Part shown: piece by piece, positions 1-5,317 of the stretch
How the letters are laid out: every line of letters starts with the position of its first letter
Position numbering within the stretch: position 1 is the stretch's first letter
DNA from: an archaeon
Lineage (GTDB): Archaea > Hydrothermarchaeota > Hydrothermarchaeia > Hydrothermarchaeales > JALUUU01
NCBI GenBank assembly: GCA_027021185.1
Contig: JALUUU010000055.1
Span: 1 to 15,123, forward strand
Direction of reading: 5' to 3'
DNA length: 15,123 nucleotides
Program-made: the position numbers and the translations under genes
The notes under the pieces: model-generated
Database searches by the model: none
Seen by the model: the letters and a program-made list of their open reading frames with translations, nothing else
What the model was told of the DNA's origin: nothing

Positions 1-676
1 CTTCGACATCGACGCCAAGGACCTGCCCGTTAAGGGATGCGGCTGCCCCCCGGGGAAGGTGTGCGAGGTCTGCCTGGAGGAGGCTAAGGAGCATCTATTG
101 CTGACAAGGGACGTGCTCAGGGGCGATCTGGGGCTTAAGCGCCTGAGGTACGTCTACTCGGGGAGGGGATATCATCTCAGGGTCTTCGACGAGGAGGTCA
201 TGGGCATCGACAGCTCTGTGCGGGCAATGATCCTGGACTACGTCAGCGGGGGGGTGCTCCCTGGGAACACGGAGTGGAGGCTCGGCGGGGGCTATCCCGG
301 GGTCTTCAAGGAGAGAGCCCTGACGATTCTCCGAAGACTCTCCGAGGATAAGCTGAGGGAGATGCCGGGTATCGGCCCCAAGAAGGCCGCCGAGCTGCGG
401 AAGAACCTGAGGAAGGTCGCCAACGAGCTAGAGGACGGAAGCTTCGCCACTGCCCAGAGGGTCCTTAAAAACAAAGGCCTGGAGACCCTTCTGGAGGGGC
501 TGAGAAGGCATAACTCATCCCTCCTGGACGGCAAGGTCACCGTGGACATCAAGAGGATCCTGCGCCTACCCTCCTCCCTGCACTCGGCGGTGAGCATGAA
601 GTGCATGGAGGTGCGCAACATAGAGAAATTCCAGCCCCTCAGGGATGCCGTCCCCAGGTTCGTCGAGGAGAGATAA
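1..676 (+). CDS. priS: Archaeal DNA primase small (catalytic) subunit PriS, 3' part
   Basis: This is the catalytic subunit of the archaeal/eukaryotic-type primase, which makes primers for replication together with PriL. The gene enters from the left edge in an open frame. The window begins in the catalytic acidic motif FDIDAKD (bases 2-22). A Cys cluster (CGC...CEVC) follows, fitting the family's zinc knuckle, and then SGRGYH, the nucleotide-binding SGRG.H motif. Near the C-terminus, VDIKRILRLPSSLH matches the conserved D.kR..RlP.SLH signature. GTG at 59 lies after the DxD motif, so it is an internal valine and not the start. Between the two signatures, MPGIGPKKAAEL resembles a helix-hairpin-helix turn. 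The gene precedes gins51, so two replisome genes are adjacent. The missing N-terminal part lies outside the window. Confidence 0.93.
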   Translation, partial: FDIDAKDLPVKGCGCPPGKVCEVCLEEAKEHLLLTRDVLRGDLGLKRLRYVYSGRGYHLRVFDEEVMGIDSSVRAMILDYVSGGVLPGNTEWRLGGGYPGVFKERALTILRRLSEDKLREMPGIGPKKAAELRKNLRKVANELEDGSFATAQRVLKNKGLETLLEGLRRHNSSLLDGKVTVDIKRILRLPSSLHSAVSMKCMEVRNIEKFQPLRDAVPRFVEER

Positions 677-690
677 ATCTTAGGTTTAGG

Positions 691-701
691 AAATTATTTA
701 T
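691..701 (+). promoter_or_regulatory. TATA-like box before gins51
   Basis: An AT-rich AAATTATTTAT element lies in the 49-bp gap between priS and gins51. Its centre is about 30 bp before the ATG at 726, which would place transcription start within a few bases of that ATG and give a leaderless or nearly leaderless mRNA. No clear Shine-Dalgarno sequence precedes the ATG, which fits. This is inferred from spacing and composition only. Confidence 0.5.
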
Positions 702-725
702 TCCCTTTTAGTTAAACTCAACCCC

Positions 726-1391
726 ATGGACGCCGAGGCCCTGCGCGACCTTCAGCGGCGGGAGAAGATGAGCCCATATCTCCAGGAGCTGGACAGAGAC
801 TTCTACAGGGAGCTCAGGAGCTACCTCGGCAGGATCCTAAGGGAAATAAAGGCGGAGAGGGGTGACACCAGCAGGCTGGCCCTGAGGCTCGCCGAGTACG
901 AGAATCTGAAGAACATCGTCAACGACCTCTACGAGACCAGGGAGCGCAAGATAGTCTCCAGCGCCCTCTACTACGTGAAGTCCGGAGACGAGTTGGACAC
1001 CAAGAACCTCACCAGGGAGGAAGAAGACGTCCTCAGGGGGATAGTCGCCCTCCTGAGGGAGAAACGCAGGAAGGTCCTGGAGAAGGTCCTTGGAGATGAA
1101 GAAGCAGGGGGAGAGGAGGGGAAGCCGGAGGAGGGATACGAGGAAAAAGAGGAGGCACTGGAGAAGAGGGAGACACCGGAGGCGAGGAGGGAGGAAGAGA
1201 AGGAGGAAGAGAAGGGGGAGTACGTGACCGTGAGGATCCTTAAGGATCTCCCGTCCATCGTGGGGGTTGACGGCAGGGTCTACGGGGCCTTCAAGAAGGA
1301 GGACGTCGTTACCCTCCCGAGGGCCAACGCCGAGACCCTGGTTAACCGGGGGGCCGCTGAAAGGGTTGACTTAGGCAAAGTATTTATATAG
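726..1391 (+). CDS. gins51: GINS complex subunit Gins51 (Gins15 family)
   Basis: This is a subunit of the archaeal GINS complex, which links the MCM helicase to primase, polymerase and RecJ-like partners at the fork. The N-terminal helical A domain (residues about 1-115) carries the family pattern LQRREKMSPYLQELDRDFY. Residues about 116-165 form a very Glu/Lys/Arg-rich linker, and the small beta-rich B domain (about 165-221) reads VRILKDLPSIVGVDGRVYG. The A-then-B order is that of Gins51/Sld5-type subunits and not of Gins23. The length of 221 aa fits the family, with a long linker. The ATG at 726 gives the expected N-terminus. It follows priS and precedes rpl44e, whose TATA-like box overlaps this gene's stop codon. 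Confidence 0.9.
   Translation: MDAEALRDLQRREKMSPYLQELDRDFYRELRSYLGRILREIKAERGDTSRLALRLAEYENLKNIVNDLYETRERKIVSSALYYVKSGDELDTKNLTREEEDVLRGIVALLREKRRKVLEKVLGDEEAGGEEGKPEEGYEEKEEALEKRETPEARREEEKEEEKGEYVTVRILKDLPSIVGVDGRVYGAFKKEDVVTLPRANAETLVNRGAAERVDLGKVFI
1381..1390 (+). promoter_or_regulatory. TATA box for rpl44e, overlapping the gins51 stop codon
   Basis: TATTTATATA is close to the archaeal TATA consensus. It overlaps the last codons and the TAG stop of gins51. A start about 26 bp downstream of its centre would fall near 1412, leaving a short leader that holds GAGGG (1416-1420), 7 nt before the ATG at 1428. This suggests the ribosomal-protein genes can be transcribed independently of priS and gins51. 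Confidence 0.55.
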
Positions 1392-1427
1392 CTAATTGTA
1401 ATTATTCCCGGTGCCGAGGGATTTCTT

Positions 1428-1706
1428 ATGAAGATGCCTAGGGAGAGAAAGACTTACTGCCCCACTTGCAAGAAGCACACCCTTCAGGAAGTGCACAGGG
1501 TTAAAAAGAGGAAGGCCAGTGAGCTGAAGGCAGGGCAGCGTCAGTTCAGGAGAGTGCTTAAAGGATACGGGAGCTTTCCCAGGGCTCTCCCCTCTGGATC
1601 AAAGCCCACCAAGAAGGTTAGCCTTATTTTAAGGTGCAAGGAGTGTGGGAAGGCCCACTCCCTTAAGGGCTTCAGGGTCAAGGTCTTAAAGATCGAGGAG
1701 GTGTAG
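1428..1706 (+). CDS. rpl44e: 50S ribosomal protein L44e
   Basis: This is a zinc-binding large-subunit protein found in archaea and eukaryotes (eL42) and located near the ribosomal E site. The 92 residues start with MKMP and carry two CxxC pairs, C11/C14 (CPTC) and C70/C73 (CKEC). Between them are the family segments KKRKASELKAGQRQFRR and GSKPTKKVSL. The ATG at 1428 is supported by GAGGG 7 nt upstream and by the typical MKMP N-terminus. The stop at 1706 is followed after 2 nt by rps27e, so the two are translated from one mRNA, as is common for this pair in archaea. Confidence 0.97.
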   Translation: MKMPRERKTYCPTCKKHTLQEVHRVKKRKASELKAGQRQFRRVLKGYGSFPRALPSGSKPTKKVSLILRCKECGKAHSLKGFRVKVLKIEEV

Positions 1707-1708
1707 CG

Positions 1709-1894
1709 ATGAATCTGGTTCCTAGCCCTAGGAGCAGGTTCTTGAGGGTTAAATGCTCCGACTGCGGAAACGAGCAGGTCACCTTTGGCTCCGCCTCCAG
1801 CAGGGTTAAGTGCCTTGTCTGCGGAAAGACCCTGGTGGAGCCCAGAGGAGGCAAGTCCACGATTTTAACCAAGATAATTGCTGTCCTGGAGTGA
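1709..1894 (+). CDS. rps27e: 30S ribosomal protein S27e
   Basis: This is a small zinc-ribbon protein of the archaeal/eukaryotic small ribosomal subunit. The 61 residues contain the two CxxC pairs of the family, C16/C19 (CSDC) and C35/C38 (CLVC), in the context SRFLRVKCSDCGNEQ and VKCLVCGKTL, followed by the conserved GGK. The gene starts 2 nt after rpl44e, and GAGGTG of the preceding stop region acts as its ribosome-binding site. Its stop codon TGA lies inside the Shine-Dalgarno-like sequence of eif2a, so the two are probably translationally coupled. Length and Cys spacing are normal for the family. Confidence 0.97.
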   Translation: MNLVPSPRSRFLRVKCSDCGNEQVTFGSASSRVKCLVCGKTLVEPRGGKSTILTKIIAVLE

Positions 1895-1895
1895 T
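1888..1895 (+). promoter_or_regulatory. Ribosome-binding site deciding the eif2a start
   Basis: GGAGTGAT is one base short of the full GGAGGTGAT anti-16S complement and lies 3 nt before GTG 1899. It contains the TGA stop of rps27e. It favours GTG at 1899 over the upstream in-frame TTG at 1878, which would lie inside rps27e and add seven residues absent from the usual aIF2-alpha N-terminus. Confidence 0.6.
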
Positions 1896-1898
1896 GAA

Positions 1899-2708
1899 GT
1901 GGTAAAGAAGAAGCAGGCCCTCCCCAAGGAAAACGACCTGGTTATATGCACCATCACTAAGGTCTTCTCCCAGGGAGCCTTCGCCAGCCTGGACGAGTAC
2001 GAAGGCAAGGTTGGCTTTATTCATATATCCGAGATAGCCTCCACATGGGTTAAGAACATCCGCGACTTCGTGAAGGAGGGGCAGAAGACTGTGGCGAAGG
2101 TCCTGAGCGTGGACCCTAGGAAGGGCCACATAGACCTATCCACGCGCCGGGTCGGTGAGGCTCAGCGCAAGAATAAGATGTGGGAGTGGAAGAGGGAGCA
2201 GAAGGCGGAGAAGCTCCTGGAGATCATCGCCAAAGAGGTTAACCGCTCCCTAGAGGACGCCTACAGAGAGGTTGGATTCAAGCTCGAGGAGAGATACGGC
2301 GGCATTTACGACGGCTTCGAGGAGATATCTCTCCTGGGCGAGGAGGCCATTAAGGGCCTCGGGATAGGGAAGCCGTGGAAGGAGCCGCTGCTGCGGATAA
2401 TCCAGGAGAACGTAACCGTTCCCCGGGTCAACATCAGCGGATACCTCGACCTGAGGTCTCTGGCCCCCAACGGTGTGGAGATCATTAGGGACGCCCTGAT
2501 AAGGGCCCGGGAGAAGGGATCCCAGGAGGAAGAGGTGAGCCTCGACATCGCCTACGTCGGGGCCCCCAGGTTCAGGATCACGGTGACGGCCCCTGATTAC
2601 AAGGTGGCCGAGGAGGTGCTTAGAAAAAGCGCCGACGAGGCCCTGAGCTTTATCAGGGAGAAAGGGGGATCAGGGAGGTTCCTCAGGGATATAAAGGAAG
2701 AGAAATGA
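1899..2708 (+). CDS. eif2a: Translation initiation factor aIF2 subunit alpha
   Basis: This is the alpha subunit of heterotrimeric aIF2, which delivers initiator Met-tRNA to the small ribosomal subunit. With the GTG start at 1899 the product is 269 aa and begins MVKKK. Residues about 8-80 are an S1/OB domain with the pattern GDLV.CT...V...GAF..LDEYEGK.GFIHISE, here ENDLVICTITKVFSQGAF. A helical middle domain (about 80-165) contains KMWEWKREQKAEKLL. The C-terminal alpha/beta domain (about 170-265), which contacts the gamma subunit, has VSLDIAYVGAPRFRITV. Domain order and length are standard. The start follows the rps27e stop closely, and the stop overlaps the nop10 start as ATGA, so the gene sits inside a coupled operon. 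Confidence 0.96.
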   Translation: MVKKKQALPKENDLVICTITKVFSQGAFASLDEYEGKVGFIHISEIASTWVKNIRDFVKEGQKTVAKVLSVDPRKGHIDLSTRRVGEAQRKNKMWEWKREQKAEKLLEIIAKEVNRSLEDAYREVGFKLEERYGGIYDGFEEISLLGEEAIKGLGIGKPWKEPLLRIIQENVTVPRVNISGYLDLRSLAPNGVEIIRDALIRAREKGSQEEEVSLDIAYVGAPRFRITVTAPDYKVAEEVLRKSADEALSFIREKGGSGRFLRDIKEEK

Positions 2709-2890
2709 AGATAAAGCGATGCAAAGAATGCAGTGTCTACACCTTCAAGGAGGCATGCCCCGTCTGCGGCGGCGCCACCAGCAGCCCCCATCCACCCAGA
2801 TTCTCCCCTGAGGACAGGTACGGAGCCTATAGAAGAAAACTGAAAATGCAGGCATATAAGAGGAGGGAAAATGTCCGAGTTCATACTTAA
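2705..2890 (+). CDS. nop10: H/ACA ribonucleoprotein protein Nop10
   Basis: This is a small zinc-binding component of the H/ACA RNP, where it braces the pseudouridine synthase Cbf5 for guide-RNA-directed rRNA modification. The 61 residues contain C6/C9 (CKEC) and C18/C21 (CPVC), followed by the hallmark PPRFSPEDRYGAYRR. The ATG overlaps the eif2a stop as ATGA (2705-2708), indicating coupling. The 3' end overlaps the next gene by 20 bp. The order eif2a-nop10-PAC2 is widespread in archaea. Confidence 0.96.
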   Translation: MKIKRCKECSVYTFKEACPVCGGATSSPHPPRFSPEDRYGAYRRKLKMQAYKRRENVRVHT

Positions 2891-3653
2891 GAAGTTTAAG
2901 GAGCCAGAGGTAAAGAACCCCGTCCTAGTGGAGGGGCTGCCCGGCATAGGTCATGTGGGAAGAATAGCTGCCAAGCATCTGTGCAACGAGCTCAAGGCGG
3001 AGAAGTTCGCATCATTGTTCTCCGATACCTTCCCGCCCCAGGTCTTGATAAAGAAGTCAGGGATTATCCAGGAGATGAGGAACGACTTCTACTACTGGAG
3101 CTCAGAGGACGGTAAACGGGACATCCTCTTCGTAGTGGGCAACACCCAGAGCTCCACCCCCGAGGGACAGTATCTCCTGAGCAACCAGATCCTGGACATA
3201 TCCGAGAAGTACGGGGTGAAGACGATATACACCCTCGGAGGCCTCGGAGTGGGCAGGATAGTTGAGAAACCCAAGGTCTACGGAGCCGTCACCCACGAGA
3301 AGTTTATACCTGAGCTGGAGAAGCTCGACGTCATCGTTAGACGCGACGGCATGGGGCAGATAATCGGCGTCTCAGGCCTCCTCCTCGGCCTCGCCAGGAT
3401 CCGGGGCCTCGAGGGCATGTGCCTCATGGGAGAGACATCGGGCTACTACCTGGATCCGAACTCGGCCAAGGCCGTGCTGGAGATCCTGACCAAGCTCCTC
3501 GGGGTTACCGTGGACATGGGCAAGCTAGTGGAGAAAGCCAAGGCCGCTGAGAGGCGTGTGGCCGAGGCCCAGAAGATGGAGCGCAAGATGATGGAGGACC
3601 TGGGCATTATTCAGAAGGAGCCCTCAGAGGATCAGATGCGCTACATAGGCTAG
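2871..3653 (+). CDS. PAC2-family proteasome assembly chaperone-like protein
   Basis: The 260-residue protein belongs to the PAC2 family (archaeal PbaA/PbaB type, COG2047), ATP-independent chaperones linked to proteasome core assembly. Diagnostic segments are LVEGLPGIGHVGRIAAKHL near the N-terminus, the strand LFVVGNTQSSTPEGQY and YTLGGLGVGRIVEKPKVYG in the middle, and ISGLL-like GVSGLLLGLAR with MGETSGYY later. Residues about 215-245 are Lys/Glu/Ala-rich and likely form a helix or coiled coil. The C-terminus ends RYIG: a Tyr lies third from last, but this is not a strict hydrophobic-Tyr-X terminus. ATG 2871 has GGAGG just upstream inside nop10. The function in this organism is inferred from family and position. 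Confidence 0.88.
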   Translation: MSEFILKKFKEPEVKNPVLVEGLPGIGHVGRIAAKHLCNELKAEKFASLFSDTFPPQVLIKKSGIIQEMRNDFYYWSSEDGKRDILFVVGNTQSSTPEGQYLLSNQILDISEKYGVKTIYTLGGLGVGRIVEKPKVYGAVTHEKFIPELEKLDVIVRRDGMGQIIGVSGLLLGLARIRGLEGMCLMGETSGYYLDPNSAKAVLEILTKLLGVTVDMGKLVEKAKAAERRVAEAQKMERKMMEDLGIIQKEPSEDQMRYIG

Positions 3654-3668
3654 CGACAACCATCTCCT

Positions 3669-3704
3669 TCTTTTTTATTTTTACTGATTTTTCCTTTACT
3701 TTTC
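3669..3704 (+). terminator. T-rich terminator after the PAC2 gene
   Basis: Starting about 15 bp after the PAC2 stop codon, the plus strand holds several T-runs (TTCTTTTTT, ATTTTT, ATTTTT, CTTTACTTTT) without an obvious stem-loop. Poly-T tracts are the usual intrinsic termination signal in archaea, so the long left-hand operon probably ends here. Confidence 0.55.
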
Positions 3705-3762
3705 TCCTGCTTCAGGGAAAAATAATGACATATTATAAAGCGTTGATACATTTCGCAGAAAA

Positions 3763-3772
3763 TTATATATAT
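3763..3772 (+). promoter_or_regulatory. TATA box in the spacer before EndoQ
   Basis: TTATATATAT is a strong TATA-like element in a 245-bp spacer. A start about 26 bp from its centre falls near 3790-3795. That is either a leaderless start for the 34-codon ORF at 3790 or a roughly 100-nt leader for endonuclease Q. A second weaker candidate, TTTATCTA at 3861-3868, lies closer to EndoQ. Confidence 0.5.
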
Positions 3773-3789
3773 AGGTATTTTTAAATTTA

Positions 3790-3894
3790 ATGTTGCAGTG
3801 CCATGGGGGGAGGGGGTCTCTTATCCTAGGGGTTATCCTAGGGGTTATCCTATGGATAGTTTTATCTATTTCTCCACTCATTTTTTATCGGTGA
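3790..3894 (+). CDS. Possible 34-residue hydrophobic membrane peptide
   Basis: I do not recognise this ORF. ATG 3790 lies at leaderless distance from the TATA-like box. The frame runs 34 codons to TGA at 3892-3894. The N-terminus MLQCHGGRGS is small and polar, followed by LILGVILGVILW and IVLSISPLIFY, long enough for one membrane span, and a final Arg. The repeated LILG/VILG/VILW unit comes from three tandem 12-bp repeats, which keep the frame. The stop TGA lies inside GGTGAT, the ribosome-binding site for EndoQ at 3899, the same junction design seen at other real gene pairs here. Codon use (CTA, ATC, GGG) is less typical than in neighbours. It could instead be a non-coding leader. Confidence 0.35.
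   Translation: MLQCHGGRGSLILGVILGVILWIVLSISPLIFYR
3821..3856 (+). repeat. Three tandem 12-bp repeats
   Basis: The unit TTATCCTAGGGG occurs twice exactly (3821-3832 and 3833-3844) and once more with two changes as TTATCCTATGGA (3845-3856). Each full unit contains the palindrome CCTAGG. A 12-bp period preserves reading frame, and in the frame of the 34-codon ORF each copy adds a hydrophobic tetrapeptide. The copies lie upstream of EndoQ, downstream of a TATA-like box. Confidence 0.85.
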
Positions 3895-3898
3895 TTCT

Positions 3899-5125
3899 TT
3901 GAGGCTCGACTGCGACTTCCACATCCACGGCAGGTACTCGGGGGCCACCTCAAAGAAAATGAACCTCGACGTGATATCTAAACAGGCCATGTTGAAGGGC
4001 CTCGATGTCGTCGGGACAGGGGACGCCCTTCACCGGGGCTGGCTCAGGGAGCTGCAGGGGCTGGATAAGTACTCCGAGGGCGTGTACGAGAAGAACGGCT
4101 GCAGGTTCGTCGTAACCCTCGAGGTCGAGGACGCCCGGCGCGTCCACCACCTCATATTTCTCCCGGGCATATCCGCCGCCCAGGGGCTTAGAGAAACCCT
4201 GGGGAGGCACTCTGAGGACATGGACAAGGATGGGAGACCCCATCTCAGGCTGACGGGGGAGGAGATAGTTGATCATGTCATGGAGGTGGACGGCGTCCTG
4301 GGGCCTTCCCACGCCTTCGTCCCCTGGACCAGCATATACAAGGAATACGACAGCCTCAGGGAGTGCTACGGCGACAACGCCCACAGGATATCCTTCCTGG
4401 AGCTCGGCCTCAGCGCAGACACAGAGCTGGCAGACTATATCGCCGAGCTCAAGGACATCACCCTCCTCTCTAACTCCGACGCCCATTCACCCTGGCCCCA
4501 CCGCCTCGGCAGGGAATTCAACCGCCTCCAGGTAAGGGACCTCACATACGGCGATATAGCTAGGGCCCTCAGGCCCGGAGGTGACAGTGCCAGGGTCGTC
4601 CTCAACGTCGGCCTTGATCCTAGGCTTGGGAAGTACCACCGAACAGCATGCATACGCTGCTACGCCATATACGACTACGAGGAGGCCCAGAGGCTCAGAT
4701 GGAGATGCCCCCAGTGCAGGGGGATGCTGAAGAAGGGGGTGAGGGACAGGATAAGGGAGCTCAGCTCCTATCCCAGGCCCCATCACCCAGGGCACAGGCC
4801 CCCCTACGTGAGGATTGCCCCCTTGGCGGAGATACTATGCCTCGCCCTGGGGGTTAAGAGCCTCTACTCTCCCAGGGTCCAGGGAGAGTGGAAGAAGCTC
4901 GTGGAGGCCTTCGGAAGCGAGATAGCCGTGTTGATAGACGCCGACACCGAGGAGATAAAAAAGGTCTCTGGGGAGAGGGTGGGGAATCTGATAAGGCGGT
5001 ACAGGGAGGGAGACTTCAGCATCGTCCACGGAGGAGGGGGCAGGTACGGCAGAATAGTTTTCAGCCCCTCCCAGAACGCTGAGAAGAAGAGGACCGTTCA
5101 GGGGGTCCTGGACCAGTTCGGGTGA
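3899..5125 (+). CDS. Endonuclease Q (EndoQ), PHP-domain DNA repair nuclease
   Basis: EndoQ, first characterised in Pyrococcus, cuts DNA 5' to deaminated bases (uracil, hypoxanthine, xanthine) and abasic sites. This 408-aa protein matches the family throughout. The N-terminal PHP metallo-phosphoesterase domain shows H8/H10 (DFHIHGRYSGATS), GTGD around 39-42, E75, H83/H84, H138 (GPSHAF) and D194/H196 (SNSDAHSPWP). A zinc finger follows with C251/C254 and C270/C273. KKGVRDRI, HRPPYVRIAPLAEI and HGGGGRYGRI mark the C-terminal region. TTG at 3899 is chosen because it yields MRLDCDFHIH and follows GGTGAT (3890-3895). EndoQ is known from Thermococcales, some methanogens and a few bacteria. The gene heads a run with the ferredoxin and lipid reductase. 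Confidence 0.92.
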   Translation: MRLDCDFHIHGRYSGATSKKMNLDVISKQAMLKGLDVVGTGDALHRGWLRELQGLDKYSEGVYEKNGCRFVVTLEVEDARRVHHLIFLPGISAAQGLRETLGRHSEDMDKDGRPHLRLTGEEIVDHVMEVDGVLGPSHAFVPWTSIYKEYDSLRECYGDNAHRISFLELGLSADTELADYIAELKDITLLSNSDAHSPWPHRLGREFNRLQVRDLTYGDIARALRPGGDSARVVLNVGLDPRLGKYHRTACIRCYAIYDYEEAQRLRWRCPQCRGMLKKGVRDRIRELSSYPRPHHPGHRPPYVRIAPLAEILCLALGVKSLYSPRVQGEWKKLVEAFGSEIAVLIDADTEEIKKVSGERVGNLIRRYREGDFSIVHGGGGRYGRIVFSPSQNAEKKRTVQGVLDQFG

Positions 5126-5130
5126 GCTCA

Positions 5131-5313
5131 ATGATCATAGAGGACCACTGCTTGCTGTGCGGCGCCTGCGTAAACGTCTGCCCCCTTGGGGCCCTGGAGC
5201 TGAGGAGCCGCCGGCTCATGCTTCACGAGGACAGGTGCTTCGAGGAGCCGTGCAGGCGCTGGAGCTGCGGCTTATGCTCCATGGTCTGCCCCGTAGAGGC
5301 CATTCACAGGTGA
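5131..5313 (+). CDS. Small ferredoxin paired with geranylgeranyl reductase
   Basis: This 60-residue ferredoxin-type protein probably carries two [4Fe-4S] clusters and donates electrons to the reductase encoded next. The first motif is canonical: C7-C10-C13-C17P (CLLCGACVNVCP). The second is C46-C49-C53P (CGLCSMVCP), preceded by C41 and C36, so its fourth ligand has unusual spacing. A nine-Cys total is high for this size. In Methanosarcina acetivorans a ferredoxin encoded beside geranylgeranyl reductase is needed for full lipid saturation, and the same pairing is seen here. ATG 5131 is preferred over GTG 5122, which overlaps the EndoQ stop. The stop TGA lies inside the reductase's ribosome-binding site. 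Confidence 0.85.
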   Translation: MIIEDHCLLCGACVNVCPLGALELRSRRLMLHEDRCFEEPCRRWSCGLCSMVCPVEAIHR

Positions 5314-5314
5314 T
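5308..5314 (+). promoter_or_regulatory. Ribosome-binding site of geranylgeranyl reductase containing the ferredoxin stop codon
   Basis: AGGTGAT lies 3 nt before ATG 5318. Its TGA (5311-5313) is the ferredoxin stop codon, which suggests that ribosomes finishing the ferredoxin re-start on the reductase and keep the two partners in step. Confidence 0.6.
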
Positions 5315-5317
5315 TAC

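Noticed and set aside
59..676. GTG 59 as the start of the primase gene
   Set aside because: The catalytic FDIDAKD motif and first Cys residues lie upstream in the same frame, so the gene starts outside the window.
3696..3881. 61-codon minus-strand ORF in the spacer before EndoQ
   Set aside because: It runs through T-rich terminator and TATA-like sequence, lacks a convincing ribosome-binding site, and its product has no motif.
3654..3898. tRNA or other structured RNA gene in the largest spacer
   Set aside because: No cloverleaf, CCA-type acceptor stem, GTTCGA-like T-loop or box C/D or H/ACA pattern could be found. The segment is AT-rich promoter and terminator sequence plus the repeat.
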